A stretch of 64,000 nt of DNA from positions 48,894 to 112,893 of the forward strand of contig NZ_VNHO01000005.1 in NCBI RefSeq assembly GCF_008124715.1. The letters are read 5' to 3'. Shown in pieces: positions 35,228-44,730 of this stretch (positions are counted from its first letter, which is position 1; each line of letters begins with the position of its first letter). The DNA comes from Thermosediminibacter litoriperuensis (GTDB taxonomy: Bacteria; Bacillota; Thermosediminibacteria; Thermosediminibacterales; Thermosediminibacteraceae). The translations under genes were made by a program, and so were the position numbers. The notes under the pieces are model-generated. The model saw nothing but the letters and a program-made list of their open reading frames with translations, searched no databases and had not been told where the DNA came from.

Positions 35228-35257
35228 AAAAGCGGGAGGTTTATCCTCCCGCTTTTT
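35228..35257. terminator. Bidirectional terminator between the methyltransferase gene and rnfB
   Basis: AAAAGCGGGAGG, a 5-nt loop and CCTCCCGCTTTT form a perfect 12-bp stem with Ts on both strands, between convergent genes. Confidence 0.92.
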
Positions 35258-35262
35258 AAAAA

Positions 35263-36300
35263 CTATTTTACCGCAGCACATGCGTCACAGATACTGGTTT
35301 TTATGTTGCCTTCACCCCGGACCATCGTTATTGCACCCTTAGGGCACTTTTCCGCGCAGATGCTGCAGCCTATGCAGAGCTCCGCATTGACCGCGTGCTT
35401 TTTCTTGACCTCGCCCGATATGGCGTTCACCGGGCAGTTTTTGGCGCAGATGGTGCAACCGATGCAGTTGTCATTGATGACGGCCTTCTTCCTCTCGGCG
35501 AAGGCCGAGGTAATCGCTTTGGTCGGGCACTTTTCAACGCACTTCATACAGTTGCGGCACTTCTCGTAATCTATAATTGCCACGTTGTTCAGCACATGGA
35601 CCGCGTCAAAGGGGCAGGCCTTTTCGCACTGCTTGCAGGCTATGCAGCCTACCTTACACACCTCTTTGGTGTCCTTACCCTTCAAAGTGGCTCTGCAGCG
35701 CACGTGCACTTCGTTTTTCGCCGAAGTGAGCGCTATCACCTGCTTCGGGCATTCCTTCGCGCAAAGCCCGCAGCCGGTGCATTTTTCTTCATCGATAACA
35801 GGCAGGCCGTTCTCACTCATGGTAATGGCACCTACAGGGCACACCTTTGCGCAGTCGCCGAATCCGATACATCCGAAGGGACACCCCTTCGGTCCACCGT
35901 TCACCATGGACGCGGCTCTGCAGGATTTTACGCCGTGATAATCCGACTTTAACCTAGCTTCCTTGACGCCACCCTGACAGAGCACGCGGGCAACCTTTCG
36001 GTCTTTTGTCTCTCCTGAGGCGGAAACCCCCATAATCTCTGCTATCTTTTGAGCGACGGCAGGTCCACCTACGAGACAGGCGGTAACCGGTGCATTGCCT
36101 TCCACTACCGCCGCCGCCAGGCCAGAACAGCCGGGATAACCGCAGGCACCGCAGTTGGCTCCCGGCAGCACCTCGTTTATGGCATCAACCCTGGGATCCG
36201 TTTCCACGGCAAATTTCTTTGAAGCATAAGCAAGCCCCGCACCTAGGAGAAGGCTTAAACCTCCCATACTCAACACCGAAACCAGTATTACGTTAGCCAT
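35263..36300 (-). CDS. rnfB: Rnf complex subunit RnfB (multi-[4Fe-4S])
   Basis: A 345-residue protein. It has an N-terminal membrane helix, a [4Fe-4S] domain (NCGACGYPGCSGLAAA), then at least six further ferredoxin-type Cys motifs (for example CTGCGLCAKECP, CIACKQCEKACP, CIGCTICAKNCP, CIGCSICAEKCP). It accepts electrons from reduced ferredoxin. It is longer than proteobacterial RnfB because of extra C-terminal clusters, as in clostridial forms. It is the last gene of rnfCDGEAB. Confidence 0.95.
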   Translation of the reverse strand: MANVILVSVLSMGGLSLLLGAGLAYASKKFAVETDPRVDAINEVLPGANCGACGYPGCSGLAAAVVEGNAPVTACLVGGPAVAQKIAEIMGVSASGETKDRKVARVLCQGGVKEARLKSDYHGVKSCRAASMVNGGPKGCPFGCIGFGDCAKVCPVGAITMSENGLPVIDEEKCTGCGLCAKECPKQVIALTSAKNEVHVRCRATLKGKDTKEVCKVGCIACKQCEKACPFDAVHVLNNVAIIDYEKCRNCMKCVEKCPTKAITSAFAERKKAVINDNCIGCTICAKNCPVNAISGEVKKKHAVNAELCIGCSICAEKCPKGAITMVRGEGNIKTSICDACAAVK

Positions 36301-36323
36301 AATTTCACCTCCTCACGCATTAA

Positions 36324-36917
36324 CTACATCGGAATTAATCCGGAAAATCCGAGAAACGCCATGGATAGAAGTCCGGCTGTAATCAGTACTATGGCGGCTC
36401 CCTGCAAAGCTTCGGGGACATCGCCGAACTCCATTTCTTCCCTGATACCCGCCATCAAGGCCATGGCTAGCGTAAAGCCGATACCGGCCCCGAGACCAAA
36501 AGCAACGCTCTGTATAAAATTGTAACGCTTTATAGCGATCAACAGCGCAAGACCTAGCACCGCGCAGTTGGTGGTGATAAGTGGCAGGTAAATGCCCAGA
36601 GCCTTGTATAGAGCGGGGCTCGTCTTCAGTATGACCATTTCCACCAGCTGTACCAGGGCGGCTATTACCAGAATGAAGGATACGATCTGTAAAAACCTGG
36701 ATAATCCGAAGGGTTCCAAAATATAAAACTGTATGAAATAGGTTGCCACCGAGGTCATCGTTAGTACGAAGGTAGTAGCAACACCCATGCTTATTGCTGT
36801 TTCCAGCTTCCTGGAAACGCCCAGAAACGGGCACTCTCCCAGGAATCTCGATAGCACAAAATTGTTAACGAGTACAGACCCGGCAATTATAAAAAGCAGT
36901 TCCTTCACCCGACTCAC
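36324..36917 (-). CDS. rnfA: Rnf complex subunit RnfA
   Basis: A 197-residue protein with six membrane helices. VLVNNFVLSRFLGECPFLGVS and LITTNCAVLGLALL are RnfA/NqrE signatures; the Cys in each (ECP, NCAV) coordinates the intramembrane iron-sulfur cluster shared with RnfE. It takes part in ferredoxin:NAD+ oxidoreduction coupled to Na+ or H+ export. Confidence 0.97.
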   Translation of the reverse strand: MSRVKELLFIIAGSVLVNNFVLSRFLGECPFLGVSRKLETAISMGVATTFVLTMTSVATYFIQFYILEPFGLSRFLQIVSFILVIAALVQLVEMVILKTSPALYKALGIYLPLITTNCAVLGLALLIAIKRYNFIQSVAFGLGAGIGFTLAMALMAGIREEMEFGDVPEALQGAAIVLITAGLLSMAFLGFSGLIPM

Positions 36918-36923
36918 CCCCTA

Positions 36924-37541
36924 TCAATGGCATTGGGTATTCTTGACGCTTTTTCGCGTAATTACATTCATGATTCCGAGCAAAATGCCCATTGTTAAGA
37001 AAGCGCCCGGTGGTAGTAGCATAATAACCCAGCGAGTTGCATTTTCGCCCAGCACATGATAGCCGAAAACGGTGCCGGACCCCATAAGTTCCCTTACGGC
37101 CCCTATCAGGGTAATTGCCCAGGTAAAACCGATACCCATACCCAAGGCGTCGGCTATGGCCCTGATTGGTGTCACCTTTGACGCAAAAGCCTCAGCCCTC
37201 GCCATTATTATACAGTTCACTACGATCAGCGGTATGAAAAGGCCCAGGATCCTGTACATCGCCGGAAAATAGCCTGCCATAAAAAGATCCACTACGGTTA
37301 CGAAAGTGGCTATCACGATTATATAACATGGTATCCTGACCTTGGCCGGGATAAAATTCCTGAGCAACGAAATCAGAAGGCTTGAAAATACCAGAACAAA
37401 GGTCGCCGCAAGCCCCATGGCTATGCCGTTCATTGCGGCGGTGGTTACCGCCAGCGTGGGGCACATACCTATTATCATCCTGAATGTGGGGTTTTCGTTC
37501 CATAGTCCGTTTAGAAAGTCTTTAACCAGCTGGTACATCAA
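36924..37541 (-). CDS. rnfE: Rnf complex subunit RnfE
   Basis: A 205-residue protein with six helices, homologous to RnfA. GMCPTLAVTTAAMNGIAMG and LIVVNCIIMARAEAFAS carry the cluster-ligand cysteines. It forms the membrane core of the Rnf pump with RnfA and RnfD. It overlaps rnfG by 4 nt and precedes rnfA by 6 nt. Confidence 0.97.
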   Translation of the reverse strand: MMYQLVKDFLNGLWNENPTFRMIIGMCPTLAVTTAAMNGIAMGLAATFVLVFSSLLISLLRNFIPAKVRIPCYIIVIATFVTVVDLFMAGYFPAMYRILGLFIPLIVVNCIIMARAEAFASKVTPIRAIADALGMGIGFTWAITLIGAVRELMGSGTVFGYHVLGENATRWVIMLLPPGAFLTMGILLGIMNVITRKSVKNTQCH

Positions 37542-38080
37542 TAGTCACCTCCGACCGGGTATATTTTAGTGACCTTATCCAGAGCGATTTTTATTCCGTT
37601 GGCCACTCCCGCCGGGGATATGGTTGCACCGGTAATTACCTTAACGTCCTCTTTGGGTACAAACGGATCAGTAACGGACTTCCCTTTGAACTGGTCTGTA
37701 AACGCTGGCTCCTGTATCTTGGCGCCTAGACCTGGGGTTTCAGCCATTGAAAGGATTTGCAAGCCGGTTAGTTTACCCTCTTTGGGGTCGTATCCCACCA
37801 TCATCTCGATGGGACCACCGAATCCCTGCCCGGTAGCTTTAAAAGCAATACCCTTCTTATTGCCCTGATCGTCAAGGCCGATGTAAAAGGTCATACCCTC
37901 TTTTTCCACCTGTTCGTACCTGGTTGTACCGGGAAGCACGTTTTTTATGGAAGCTTCCAGGTCTTTCTGGGCCTGTTCCTGAATTTTGGGAATGGCTATC
38001 TCGTAAGAAAATGCCAGCACTACCCCGGACAATACTGAAAATATGAGCAGTACCACTATCATCCTAGCGTACTGGTTCAT
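37538..38080 (-). CDS. rnfG: Rnf complex subunit RnfG (covalent FMN)
   Basis: A 180-residue protein with an N-terminal helix and an FMN-binding domain. The flavinylation motif is VITGATISPAGV, whose Thr is esterified to FMN by ApbE; apbE lies at 49.8-50.9 kb. GGPIEMMVGYDP and AETPGLGAKI are further family marks. It overlaps both rnfD and rnfE by 4 nt. Confidence 0.96.
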   Translation of the reverse strand: MNQYARMIVVLLIFSVLSGVVLAFSYEIAIPKIQEQAQKDLEASIKNVLPGTTRYEQVEKEGMTFYIGLDDQGNKKGIAFKATGQGFGGPIEMMVGYDPKEGKLTGLQILSMAETPGLGAKIQEPAFTDQFKGKSVTDPFVPKEDVKVITGATISPAGVANGIKIALDKVTKIYPVGGDY

Positions 38081-39000
38081 CTGGTCCTCACCTCCCCGTA
38101 AATCCTGGGAACCGTAAGCCTGTTTATTATAGGAGTAAAGGCATTCATCAGCAGAATTGAGAACGATACACCCTCGGGATATCCTCCGTAAAACCGTATG
38201 AGTACCACAAAAATGCCTGCACCGATGCCGAATATTATCCTCCCGAGCCTTGTCACGGGAGTTGTCACCATATCGGTAGCCATAAAGAAGGCTCCCAGTA
38301 TCAACCCTCCGGCCAGGAGGTGGAATATCGGGTCCCTGCCGAGGACCAGGGATAAAACTGCGACGGTGCCAAGATAGCTTGCGGGAATTCTCCAGTCCAC
38401 ATACCCTCGATATATCAGGTAAAGGCCGCCCAGCAGAATCATCAGGGCGGAGGTCTCGCCTAAGCTGCCTCCTACATTGCCCATAAAAAGCCTAGTATAA
38501 TCGGTTGATACCCCCTGCATCTTCATCAGAGCCAGAGGGGTTGCGCTCGTGGTGCCGTCCACCGGATTGATCCAGGTGGTCATCTCCACGGGGAAGGTCA
38601 CCATGAGGAATACGCGCCCGATAAGAGCCGGGTTGAAGGGGTTTGCGCCCAGCCCGCCGTAAATCATCTTGCCGAGGGCTATAGATACGACGGAGCCGAC
38701 TACGGCCATCCAGAGCGGTAGGCCGGGCGGAAGATTCAAAGCGAGCAGGATACCCGTTACGACGGCGCTACCGTCCCATACGGTGATTGGTTTGCCCCGC
38801 AGTTTCTGGAAAATAGCTTCGGTCAGTACCGCAGCCAGTGTGGCGGTTACCACGAGAAGCAGGGCTTGAAGCCCGAAAAAGTAAACTCCCGCTATCGTGG
38901 GCAGGAGCAGAGCTCCGGCCACGTTAAACATTATCCTCTGCACGCTTTCCCCCGAGTGGATGTGCGGAGAAGACGTGGTTAAAAATCTATATTCTCCCAT
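38077..39000 (-). CDS. rnfD: Rnf complex subunit RnfD (covalent FMN)
   Basis: 307 residues from the ATG at 39000, with AGGAGGT in front; a longer frame to 39060 has no SD. It has about nine membrane helices. The flavinylation motif is TTSATPLAL (the SATPL Thr), and GGLGANPFNPALIGRVFL is the family signature. It forms part of the ion-translocating core together with RnfG. Confidence 0.95.
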   Translation of the reverse strand: MGEYRFLTTSSPHIHSGESVQRIMFNVAGALLLPTIAGVYFFGLQALLLVVTATLAAVLTEAIFQKLRGKPITVWDGSAVVTGILLALNLPPGLPLWMAVVGSVVSIALGKMIYGGLGANPFNPALIGRVFLMVTFPVEMTTWINPVDGTTSATPLALMKMQGVSTDYTRLFMGNVGGSLGETSALMILLGGLYLIYRGYVDWRIPASYLGTVAVLSLVLGRDPIFHLLAGGLILGAFFMATDMVTTPVTRLGRIIFGIGAGIFVVLIRFYGGYPEGVSFSILLMNAFTPIINRLTVPRIYGEVRTR

Positions 39001-39089
39001 TAGAAAGACCTCCTGAATCCAGCTTATTTTATATGCGCATTCCAAGTGCGATGCCGTCATTAAGTCTTTGCATTACACTATATTCCCTC

Positions 39090-40406
39090 TTACTTCTTTT
39101 TAGAAACTATTATACGGTTTTTGGCAAGCCTTATAAGCTGGGTAAGCGGAATATTCGCCGGGCAAACATAAGCACAGCAGCCGCATTCGATGCAGTCCAG
39201 CGCGTGATACCGTTCGGCTTCGGCCCACATGCCTCTTTCCGCAAACTTGCCCAGGTAAGTGGGCATAAGGTGAATGGGACACGCGTCCACGCACCTGGCG
39301 CATTTTATGCATGGCATCGGTTCGAAAGCCTTTACCTCCGATTTCTGCAGCACCAGTACCCCAGAAGTACCCTTCATTACCGGTGCTTGCAGCTGCGACT
39401 GCGAAGCGCCCATCATAGGCCCGCCCATGATTACCTTGCCCGGTTCGCCGTCAAATCCGCCGCACTGTTCGATAAGTTCTCCTACGGGAGTACCGATCCT
39501 TACCAGCAGGTTCTTGGGTTCCTTAACGCCGGAACCGGTGACCGTGGTTATCCTCTCTATAAGGGGCATACCGGTTTTCAACACGTTTGCGATTGCAGCG
39601 CAGGTACCGGCATTATCCACGATCACGTGCACATCCATGGGAAGCCCTCCGGACGGCACCTCTCTTCCGGTTATGGCGTATATAAGCTGTTTTTCCCCAC
39701 CCTGGGGGTACTTAGTAGCCAGGGGAACCACTTCTATCCCCTTAAAGCCCTTTACCGCGTCGTTCATAGCTCTAATGGCATCGGGTTTGTTGTCCTCTAT
39801 GCCTATATAGGCCTTTTTTACTCCGGTGGCCTTCATTATCGCCCTGAGGCCCAGAACCACATCGTCGGGCCTTTCCACCATGAGGCGATGGTCGGCGGTA
39901 AGGTAGGGTTCGCATTCAGCCCCGTTGACTATAATGGTATCAATGGTCTTGCCGGCCGGCGGCGAAAGTTTCACTTGGGTCGGAAATCCGGCGCCGCCCA
40001 TTCCGACAATCCCCGCTTCCCTTATGAGGCTTTTTATCTCATCGGGCGTCATCTCGTCCAGGGATTTCGGGGGCTGCACACCTTCGTATACCTCATCCCT
40101 GCCGTCGGATTCTATGACAACAGACATGACCGGCGTTCCGGAGGAGTGGGGTCTCGGTTCGACCGCAACAACCTTCCCGGAGACGCTGGCGTGGATGGGG
40201 GCCGACACAAAGGCCTTTGCCTCGCCTATCTTCTGGCCGACCTTAACATGGTCCCCGACTTTTACTATGGGTTCACAGGGTCCTCCCACGTGCTGGCTCA
40301 TCGGGATAACGGCCAGTCGCGGCAGTTCTGCCCTTTCAACCGGCTTTTGGCTGGTTAATTCTTTATTATACGGAGGATGAATGCCTCCTCTAAAAGTTTT
40401 TAGCAT
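39090..40406 (-). CDS. rnfC: Rnf complex subunit RnfC (NADH/FMN and [4Fe-4S])
   Basis: A 438-residue protein. It has an N-terminal barrel (PLRF region with HIGGPCEPIV-like features), an NADH/FMN-binding NuoF-like domain (GMGGAGFPTQVKL, NGAECEPYLTADHRLM), a SLBB-like part, and two [4Fe-4S] sites (CIKCARCVDACP, CIECGCCAYVCP). It reduces NAD+ with electrons passed through the complex. It is the first gene of the operon, with about 350 nt of non-coding DNA upstream. Confidence 0.96.
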   Translation of the reverse strand: MLKTFRGGIHPPYNKELTSQKPVERAELPRLAVIPMSQHVGGPCEPIVKVGDHVKVGQKIGEAKAFVSAPIHASVSGKVVAVEPRPHSSGTPVMSVVIESDGRDEVYEGVQPPKSLDEMTPDEIKSLIREAGIVGMGGAGFPTQVKLSPPAGKTIDTIIVNGAECEPYLTADHRLMVERPDDVVLGLRAIMKATGVKKAYIGIEDNKPDAIRAMNDAVKGFKGIEVVPLATKYPQGGEKQLIYAITGREVPSGGLPMDVHVIVDNAGTCAAIANVLKTGMPLIERITTVTGSGVKEPKNLLVRIGTPVGELIEQCGGFDGEPGKVIMGGPMMGASQSQLQAPVMKGTSGVLVLQKSEVKAFEPMPCIKCARCVDACPIHLMPTYLGKFAERGMWAEAERYHALDCIECGCCAYVCPANIPLTQLIRLAKNRIIVSKKK

Positions 40407-40713
40407 GCTTCACCTCTCCCTCCGGTATAAAAAACCTAATAATTATTCGACATTTTTCTAAAAAAACCTCTCAACCCGAACAAAAAATTTTTTTCACAAA
40501 GTATAAAGTATACATTAGCTCGGATATCTGCTCATCACTAATGATTATACAATAAAAGTACGCTTTTTTCTATAATAATAATATAATTATTACCTGTTAA
40601 GTTAATACTGATATACCTTAATTTTCATAAAAATACCGAGTTAATTCAGGTTAAAACCTCGGTTGGTAAAAAGTAAAGCTCCAGGAGGGTCTTCCTTGCA
40701 TTCATCAAAATGT
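40407..40713. other. AT-rich leader region of the rnf operon
   Basis: No gene is recognisable. It must contain the rnf promoter, but I find no convincing -35/-10 pair at the right spacing. A half-site resembling a Rex box (TTTTTCACAA near 40489-40499) is present without a proper partner. Confidence 0.4.
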
Positions 40714-40717
40714 GAAA

Positions 40718-40743
40718 GGACCGCGTGAAAATTCACGCGGTCC
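40718..40743 (-). terminator. Terminator-like hairpin after hydA
   Basis: GGACCGCGTGAA, AA, TTCACGCGGTCC: a perfect 12-bp stem, 13 nt after the hydA stop, followed in the minus direction by a broken U tract. Confidence 0.8.
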
Positions 40744-40755
40744 CCTATCGTGCTT

Positions 40756-42507
40756 TTATTCGGCTTCGGGGTATCTGGACCTCCTGGTATAGTGCGTATG
40801 CAGTAGTTTATGAGATTTCTCGCTCAGCGGTTTGCCCAGAAATTCCTTGTAGAGCTGCTGTACAGCCGGGTTCTCGTGGGATTTCCTCAGTGGCATATTG
40901 CGGTCTACCTCATAAATGGCGCTGCCGCGCACTTCTCGGTAGTCCAGCTCCCAGCGCTCATCGGCGTTCAGAATGGGCTGGCCACCGCCGCCCACGCAGC
41001 CGCCCGGGCAGCACATGATTTCGATGAAGTGATATGAGGCTTCCCCGTTCTTTACCCTGTCCAAGAGCTTCCTCGCATTGCCCAGACCGTGAGCGACCGC
41101 CACGTTGACCTTCATGCCATCGATGTCGATGGTGGCCTCTTTTATGCCCTCCACACCGCGAACCCCGGTGAACTCTACATTTTTAAGCTCCCTGCCGGTA
41201 ATAACCTCGTATACGGTCCTGAGAGCAGCCTCCATTACGCCACCCGTCGCACCGAATATGGCGCCGGCACCGGTGGATATTCCGAGCGGATCATCGAATT
41301 CCTCGTCGGGCAGTGTGGCCAGGTTAATCCCCGCTTCCTTCAGCATTCTGGACAGTTCTCTGGTGGTCAATACCACATCCACATCCTGGTAACCGCTGGA
41401 TCTCATTTCAGGCCGCTGGCACTCGTACTTCTTGGCGGTACAGGGCATGATGGACACCACGAAGATCCTGGACGGGTCGATGCCGATTTTTTGAGCATAG
41501 TAGGTTTTGGCCACGGCACCGAACATCTGCTGTGGCGATTTACACGTGGAGAGATTCTCCAGGAATTCCGGATAATAGTGTTCGCAGAACTTTATCCATC
41601 CTGGGCTGCAGGAGGTAATCAGCGGCAGTTTCCCGCCGTGCTGCAACCTCTCCAGGAATTCATGGCCTTCTTCCATTATGGTAAGGTCCGCTGTAAAATC
41701 GGTATCGAAAACCCTGTCAAACCCCATTCTCCTCAGAGCTGCAGGAATTTTCTTGGTAACTATAGCACCTCTGCCCAGCCCGAATTCTTCACCGAGAGAA
41801 ACCCTCACAGCCGGAGCAATCTGCACGATGACGTGTTTTCCCGGGTCCGCCAGAGCCTGCCATACCCTGTCGGTATCGTCCTTCTCCTTCAGGGCGCCGA
41901 CCGGGCAGGCCAGTATGCACTGGCCGCAGTTGACGCACGCCACCTGGGCCAGGCTCATGTCGTAAACCGGCGCGACCATTGTCTCGAATCCCCTGTTATT
42001 GGGCGAGATAACACCTACACCCTGCACCTTGTGGCAGGTACTCACACAGCGGCGGCATAGTACGCATTTTGAAGTGTCCCTGACTATCGAGGGTGAAAAA
42101 TCGTCGTACCTGGACCGGTGTTTTTCGCCTTCAAAGCGGATCGACTTTATACCCAGTTCCTCGGCCAGCTTCTGAAGCTCGCAGTTCAGGTTCCTGATAC
42201 AGGTGGGGCATTCAAGGTTATGATCGGACAGTAAAAGTTCCAGCGTAATTTTTCTGGACTCCCTCACGGCCGGGGTATTGGTGAATACCTCCATACCTTC
42301 AGATACGGGATACACGCAGGAAGCCTGGAGGGCTCTGGCACCCTTGACTTCTACCACACACATCCGGCACGCCCCGATCTCGTTTATCCCCTTCAGAAAA
42401 CACAGGGTGGGAATTTTCTTGCCGATCTTACGGGCAGCCTCAAGTATGGTGGTGCCTTTTGGAACCTGAACTTTTTCGCCGTCTATCGTCAAAGTTACCA
42501 TTTCCAT
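40756..42507 (-). CDS. hydA: NADH-dependent [FeFe] hydrogenase catalytic subunit
   Basis: A 583-residue protein. It has an N-terminal [2Fe-2S] domain (GACRMCVVEVKG), a His-ligated cluster region (CPTCIRNLNCELQ), two [4Fe-4S] sites (CVLCRRCVSTCH, CVNCGQCILACP) and the H-cluster domain. L1 reads ITSCSPGWIKF (a variant of TSCCP), L2 MPCTAKKYECQ and L3 MCCPGGCVGGGGQP. With HydB and HydC it forms the electron-bifurcating hydrogenase that makes or uses hydrogen with NADH and ferredoxin. It is the last gene of the hyd operon. Confidence 0.96.
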   Translation of the reverse strand: MEMVTLTIDGEKVQVPKGTTILEAARKIGKKIPTLCFLKGINEIGACRMCVVEVKGARALQASCVYPVSEGMEVFTNTPAVRESRKITLELLLSDHNLECPTCIRNLNCELQKLAEELGIKSIRFEGEKHRSRYDDFSPSIVRDTSKCVLCRRCVSTCHKVQGVGVISPNNRGFETMVAPVYDMSLAQVACVNCGQCILACPVGALKEKDDTDRVWQALADPGKHVIVQIAPAVRVSLGEEFGLGRGAIVTKKIPAALRRMGFDRVFDTDFTADLTIMEEGHEFLERLQHGGKLPLITSCSPGWIKFCEHYYPEFLENLSTCKSPQQMFGAVAKTYYAQKIGIDPSRIFVVSIMPCTAKKYECQRPEMRSSGYQDVDVVLTTRELSRMLKEAGINLATLPDEEFDDPLGISTGAGAIFGATGGVMEAALRTVYEVITGRELKNVEFTGVRGVEGIKEATIDIDGMKVNVAVAHGLGNARKLLDRVKNGEASYHFIEIMCCPGGCVGGGGQPILNADERWELDYREVRGSAIYEVDRNMPLRKSHENPAVQQLYKEFLGKPLSEKSHKLLHTHYTRRSRYPEAE

Positions 42508-42529
42508 GTTTATCCTCCCCTTTTACCGC

Positions 42530-44323
42530 TTATTTCTTCGCTATAGCACCAAACGGGCACCTTTCAAAACAGCTGTTGCACTTAAGGCATTTCTCCCTGT
42601 CGATTGCATGCGGCTGTCTTCGTTCACCGGTGATCGCTGCAGACGGGCACACCTTCACGCATAGCCCGCAGCCCTTGCACTTATCTGCAATGATTTCGTA
42701 GGTTATCAGAGCCTTGCACGCTCCTGCGGGGCATTTCTTTTCCCTGATATGAGCTTCGTACTCATCCCTGAAATAGCGGAGCGTGGAAAGCACCGGGTTC
42801 GGCGCCGTCTGCCCCAGACCGCACAGGGCCGAAGCTTTAATATTTTTCGCCAGGCTTTCCAGCAGCTCGATATCCCCCTCCCGGCCCTCGCCGTTCGTTA
42901 CTCTCTCGAGGATTTCCAGCATCCTCTTTGTACCTATACGGCAGGGCGGGCACTTACCGCAGGATTCATCCTGGGTAAATGTGAGGAAGAATTTAGCTAT
43001 ATCGACCATGCAGGTATCTTCGTCCATGACGATCATACCGCCGGAGCCCATCATTGAACCGGCCTGGGTCAGAGTATCGTATTCTATGGGCATATCCAGC
43101 AGCGATGCCGGTATGCACCCGCCCGAAGGACCGCCGGTCTGGACCGCTTTAAACTGCTTGCCGTTTGGTATTCCGCCGCCGATCTCGTATATTACCTCTC
43201 TGAGCGTGGTTCCCATCGGGATTTCTACAAGACCGGTGTTGTTTATTTTACCGCCGATGGCGAACACTTTTGTCCCCTTGCTCCTCTCGGTTCCTATGCT
43301 GGCAAACCAGTCGGCTCCGTTGAGAATAATCGGCGGGATGTTTGCATAGGTCTCAACGTTGTTGATCAGGGTCGGTTTGCCCCACAGGCCCTCAATAGCC
43401 GGGAACGGCGGTCTGGGCCTCGGTTCGCCTCTGCGGCCTTCTATCGACGCCAGTAATGCCGTCTCCTCGCCGCATACGAAAGCTCCCGATCCCAGGCGCA
43501 GGAAAATGTCGAACTCGAAGCCGGTACCCAGGATATTCTTGCCCAGAAGGCCCCTTTCCCTGGCCTGCTCTATTGCTATCTCGAGCCTTTTCACTGCCAG
43601 CGGGTATTCGGCCCTAACGTATATATAGCCCTCCTTTGCGCCTATAGCATAACCGGCAATGGCCATCGCCTCGAGCACCGTATGAGGATCTCCTTCGAGG
43701 ATGCTCCTGTCCATGAAGGCGCCGGGGTCCCCTTCGTCGCCGTTGCAGACGACATACTTGATGTCACCGGGCGCATCCTTGGCAAACTGCCATTTTCTGC
43801 CTGTAGGGAAGCCTCCTCCTCCACGTCCCCTCAGCCCCGACCTGGTCACCTCGTCGATCACCTGCTGGGGGGTCATTTCCGTCAGAACCTTTGCCAGTGC
43901 CCTGTAACCGTCGTTGGCGATGTATTCCTCGATTATTTCAGGATTGATGAGACCGCAGTTTCTAAGAGCAACTCTTTTCTGCCTCTTGTAGAAATTGATG
44001 TCGGTAAGGGCCCTCATCCTTTCTTCAACAGCGCGTTCTTTATAAAGCAGCCTCTCTACGATGCGGCCCTTGACCAGGTGTTCTTCCACGATTTCCGGGA
44101 CATCCTCGGGTTTAACCCGGCAGTAATAGGTTCCCTCGGGGTATATGATTATGTTGGGCCCCAGTTCGCACAGTCCGAGGCAGCCTGTCAGCAGAACCTT
44201 TACCTCTTTGGAAAGGCCGTGTTTTTCTATTTCCTTTTCAAAAGCTTCCATTACGGGTTCGCTGCCGGAAGCCGTACAGCCCGTTCCCCTGCACACGAGT
44301 ATATGAGCCCTGTAGATTTCCAT
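42530..44323 (-). CDS. hydB: Bifurcating hydrogenase NuoF-like subunit HydB
   Basis: A 597-residue protein. It has an N-terminal thioredoxin-like [2Fe-2S] domain (CRGTGCTASGS, LTGCLGLCELGP), a NuoF FMN/NADH domain (RGRGGGGFPTGRKW, CNGDEGDPGAFMDR), a [4Fe-4S] site (ESCGKCPPCRIGTKR) and two C-terminal ferredoxin sites (CKGCGLCVKVCP, CLKCNSCFERCP). It holds the flavin at which electron bifurcation is thought to occur. Confidence 0.96.
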   Translation of the reverse strand: MEIYRAHILVCRGTGCTASGSEPVMEAFEKEIEKHGLSKEVKVLLTGCLGLCELGPNIIIYPEGTYYCRVKPEDVPEIVEEHLVKGRIVERLLYKERAVEERMRALTDINFYKRQKRVALRNCGLINPEIIEEYIANDGYRALAKVLTEMTPQQVIDEVTRSGLRGRGGGGFPTGRKWQFAKDAPGDIKYVVCNGDEGDPGAFMDRSILEGDPHTVLEAMAIAGYAIGAKEGYIYVRAEYPLAVKRLEIAIEQARERGLLGKNILGTGFEFDIFLRLGSGAFVCGEETALLASIEGRRGEPRPRPPFPAIEGLWGKPTLINNVETYANIPPIILNGADWFASIGTERSKGTKVFAIGGKINNTGLVEIPMGTTLREVIYEIGGGIPNGKQFKAVQTGGPSGGCIPASLLDMPIEYDTLTQAGSMMGSGGMIVMDEDTCMVDIAKFFLTFTQDESCGKCPPCRIGTKRMLEILERVTNGEGREGDIELLESLAKNIKASALCGLGQTAPNPVLSTLRYFRDEYEAHIREKKCPAGACKALITYEIIADKCKGCGLCVKVCPSAAITGERRQPHAIDREKCLKCNSCFERCPFGAIAKK

Positions 44324-44352
44324 GTCTATCCCTCCAACTGCTAAAAGTTAAA

Positions 44353-44730
44353 TTATATATTCGGTATTACCCATTCGTCGACAACCTGGTTGTTTACGAT
44401 ATGCCTTGCCACAATCTGCCTGGCCTTGTCGGCATCCACGTTAACGTAAGTGACCTTAGGCTGGTTCGGCTTTATGACATCCACCATCGGCTCGAACCTG
44501 CACATGCCTATACAGCCAGTCTCCGTAACTATTACGTCAGAAATATTGCGCTTCTTCAATTCATCCAGAATCGCCAGCAACACCTGGCGGGCTCCCGCCG
44601 ATATACCGCAGGTGCCCATACCCACCACGATTCGCGTCTTGTTTTCGTTGTCTTTCCTTAAATTTATCAATTCGCGGGCCTGTTCGCGGATTTTTTCAAG
44701 TTCTTCTATAGACTTAATTACCCCCATCAT
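44353..44730 (-). CDS. Thioredoxin-like [2Fe-2S] ferredoxin (HndB/HydD-like)
   Basis: A 125-residue protein with a thioredoxin-like [2Fe-2S] fold: GMGTCGISAGARQVL and TETGCIGMCRFEPMV supply the Cys ligands. It is found between the NuoE- and NuoF-like genes of bifurcating hydrogenase operons and is probably an accessory electron carrier. Its ATGATG start overlaps the stop of the upstream ATPase gene by 4 nt. Confidence 0.9.
   Translation of the reverse strand: MMGVIKSIEELEKIREQARELINLRKDNENKTRIVVGMGTCGISAGARQVLLAILDELKKRNISDVIVTETGCIGMCRFEPMVDVIKPNQPKVTYVNVDADKARQIVARHIVNNQVVDEWVIPNI

Noticed and set aside
36313..36834. 173-codon minus-strand frame overlapping rnfA
   Set aside because: Same strand but another frame; rnfA at 36324-36917 has the family signatures and the operon spacing.
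39033..40358. 441-codon open frame on the plus strand
   Set aside because: It is antisense to rnfC, which has full motifs and operon context; the translation has no family features.
40407..40560. Possible Rex operator before rnfC
   Set aside because: Only a TTCACAA-like half-site is present; no partner half at the right spacing.
40630..40680. ACCGAG/CTCGGT pairing in the rnf leader as a riboswitch
   Set aside because: Short, with a competing inner pairing; no match to a riboswitch class I know.
40700..40733. Ten-codon TTG ORF behind AGGAGGG before the hydA terminator
   Set aside because: Very short, runs into the terminator stem, and has no supporting context.
41089..42060. 323-codon open frame on the plus strand
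   Set aside because: Antisense shadow of hydA.
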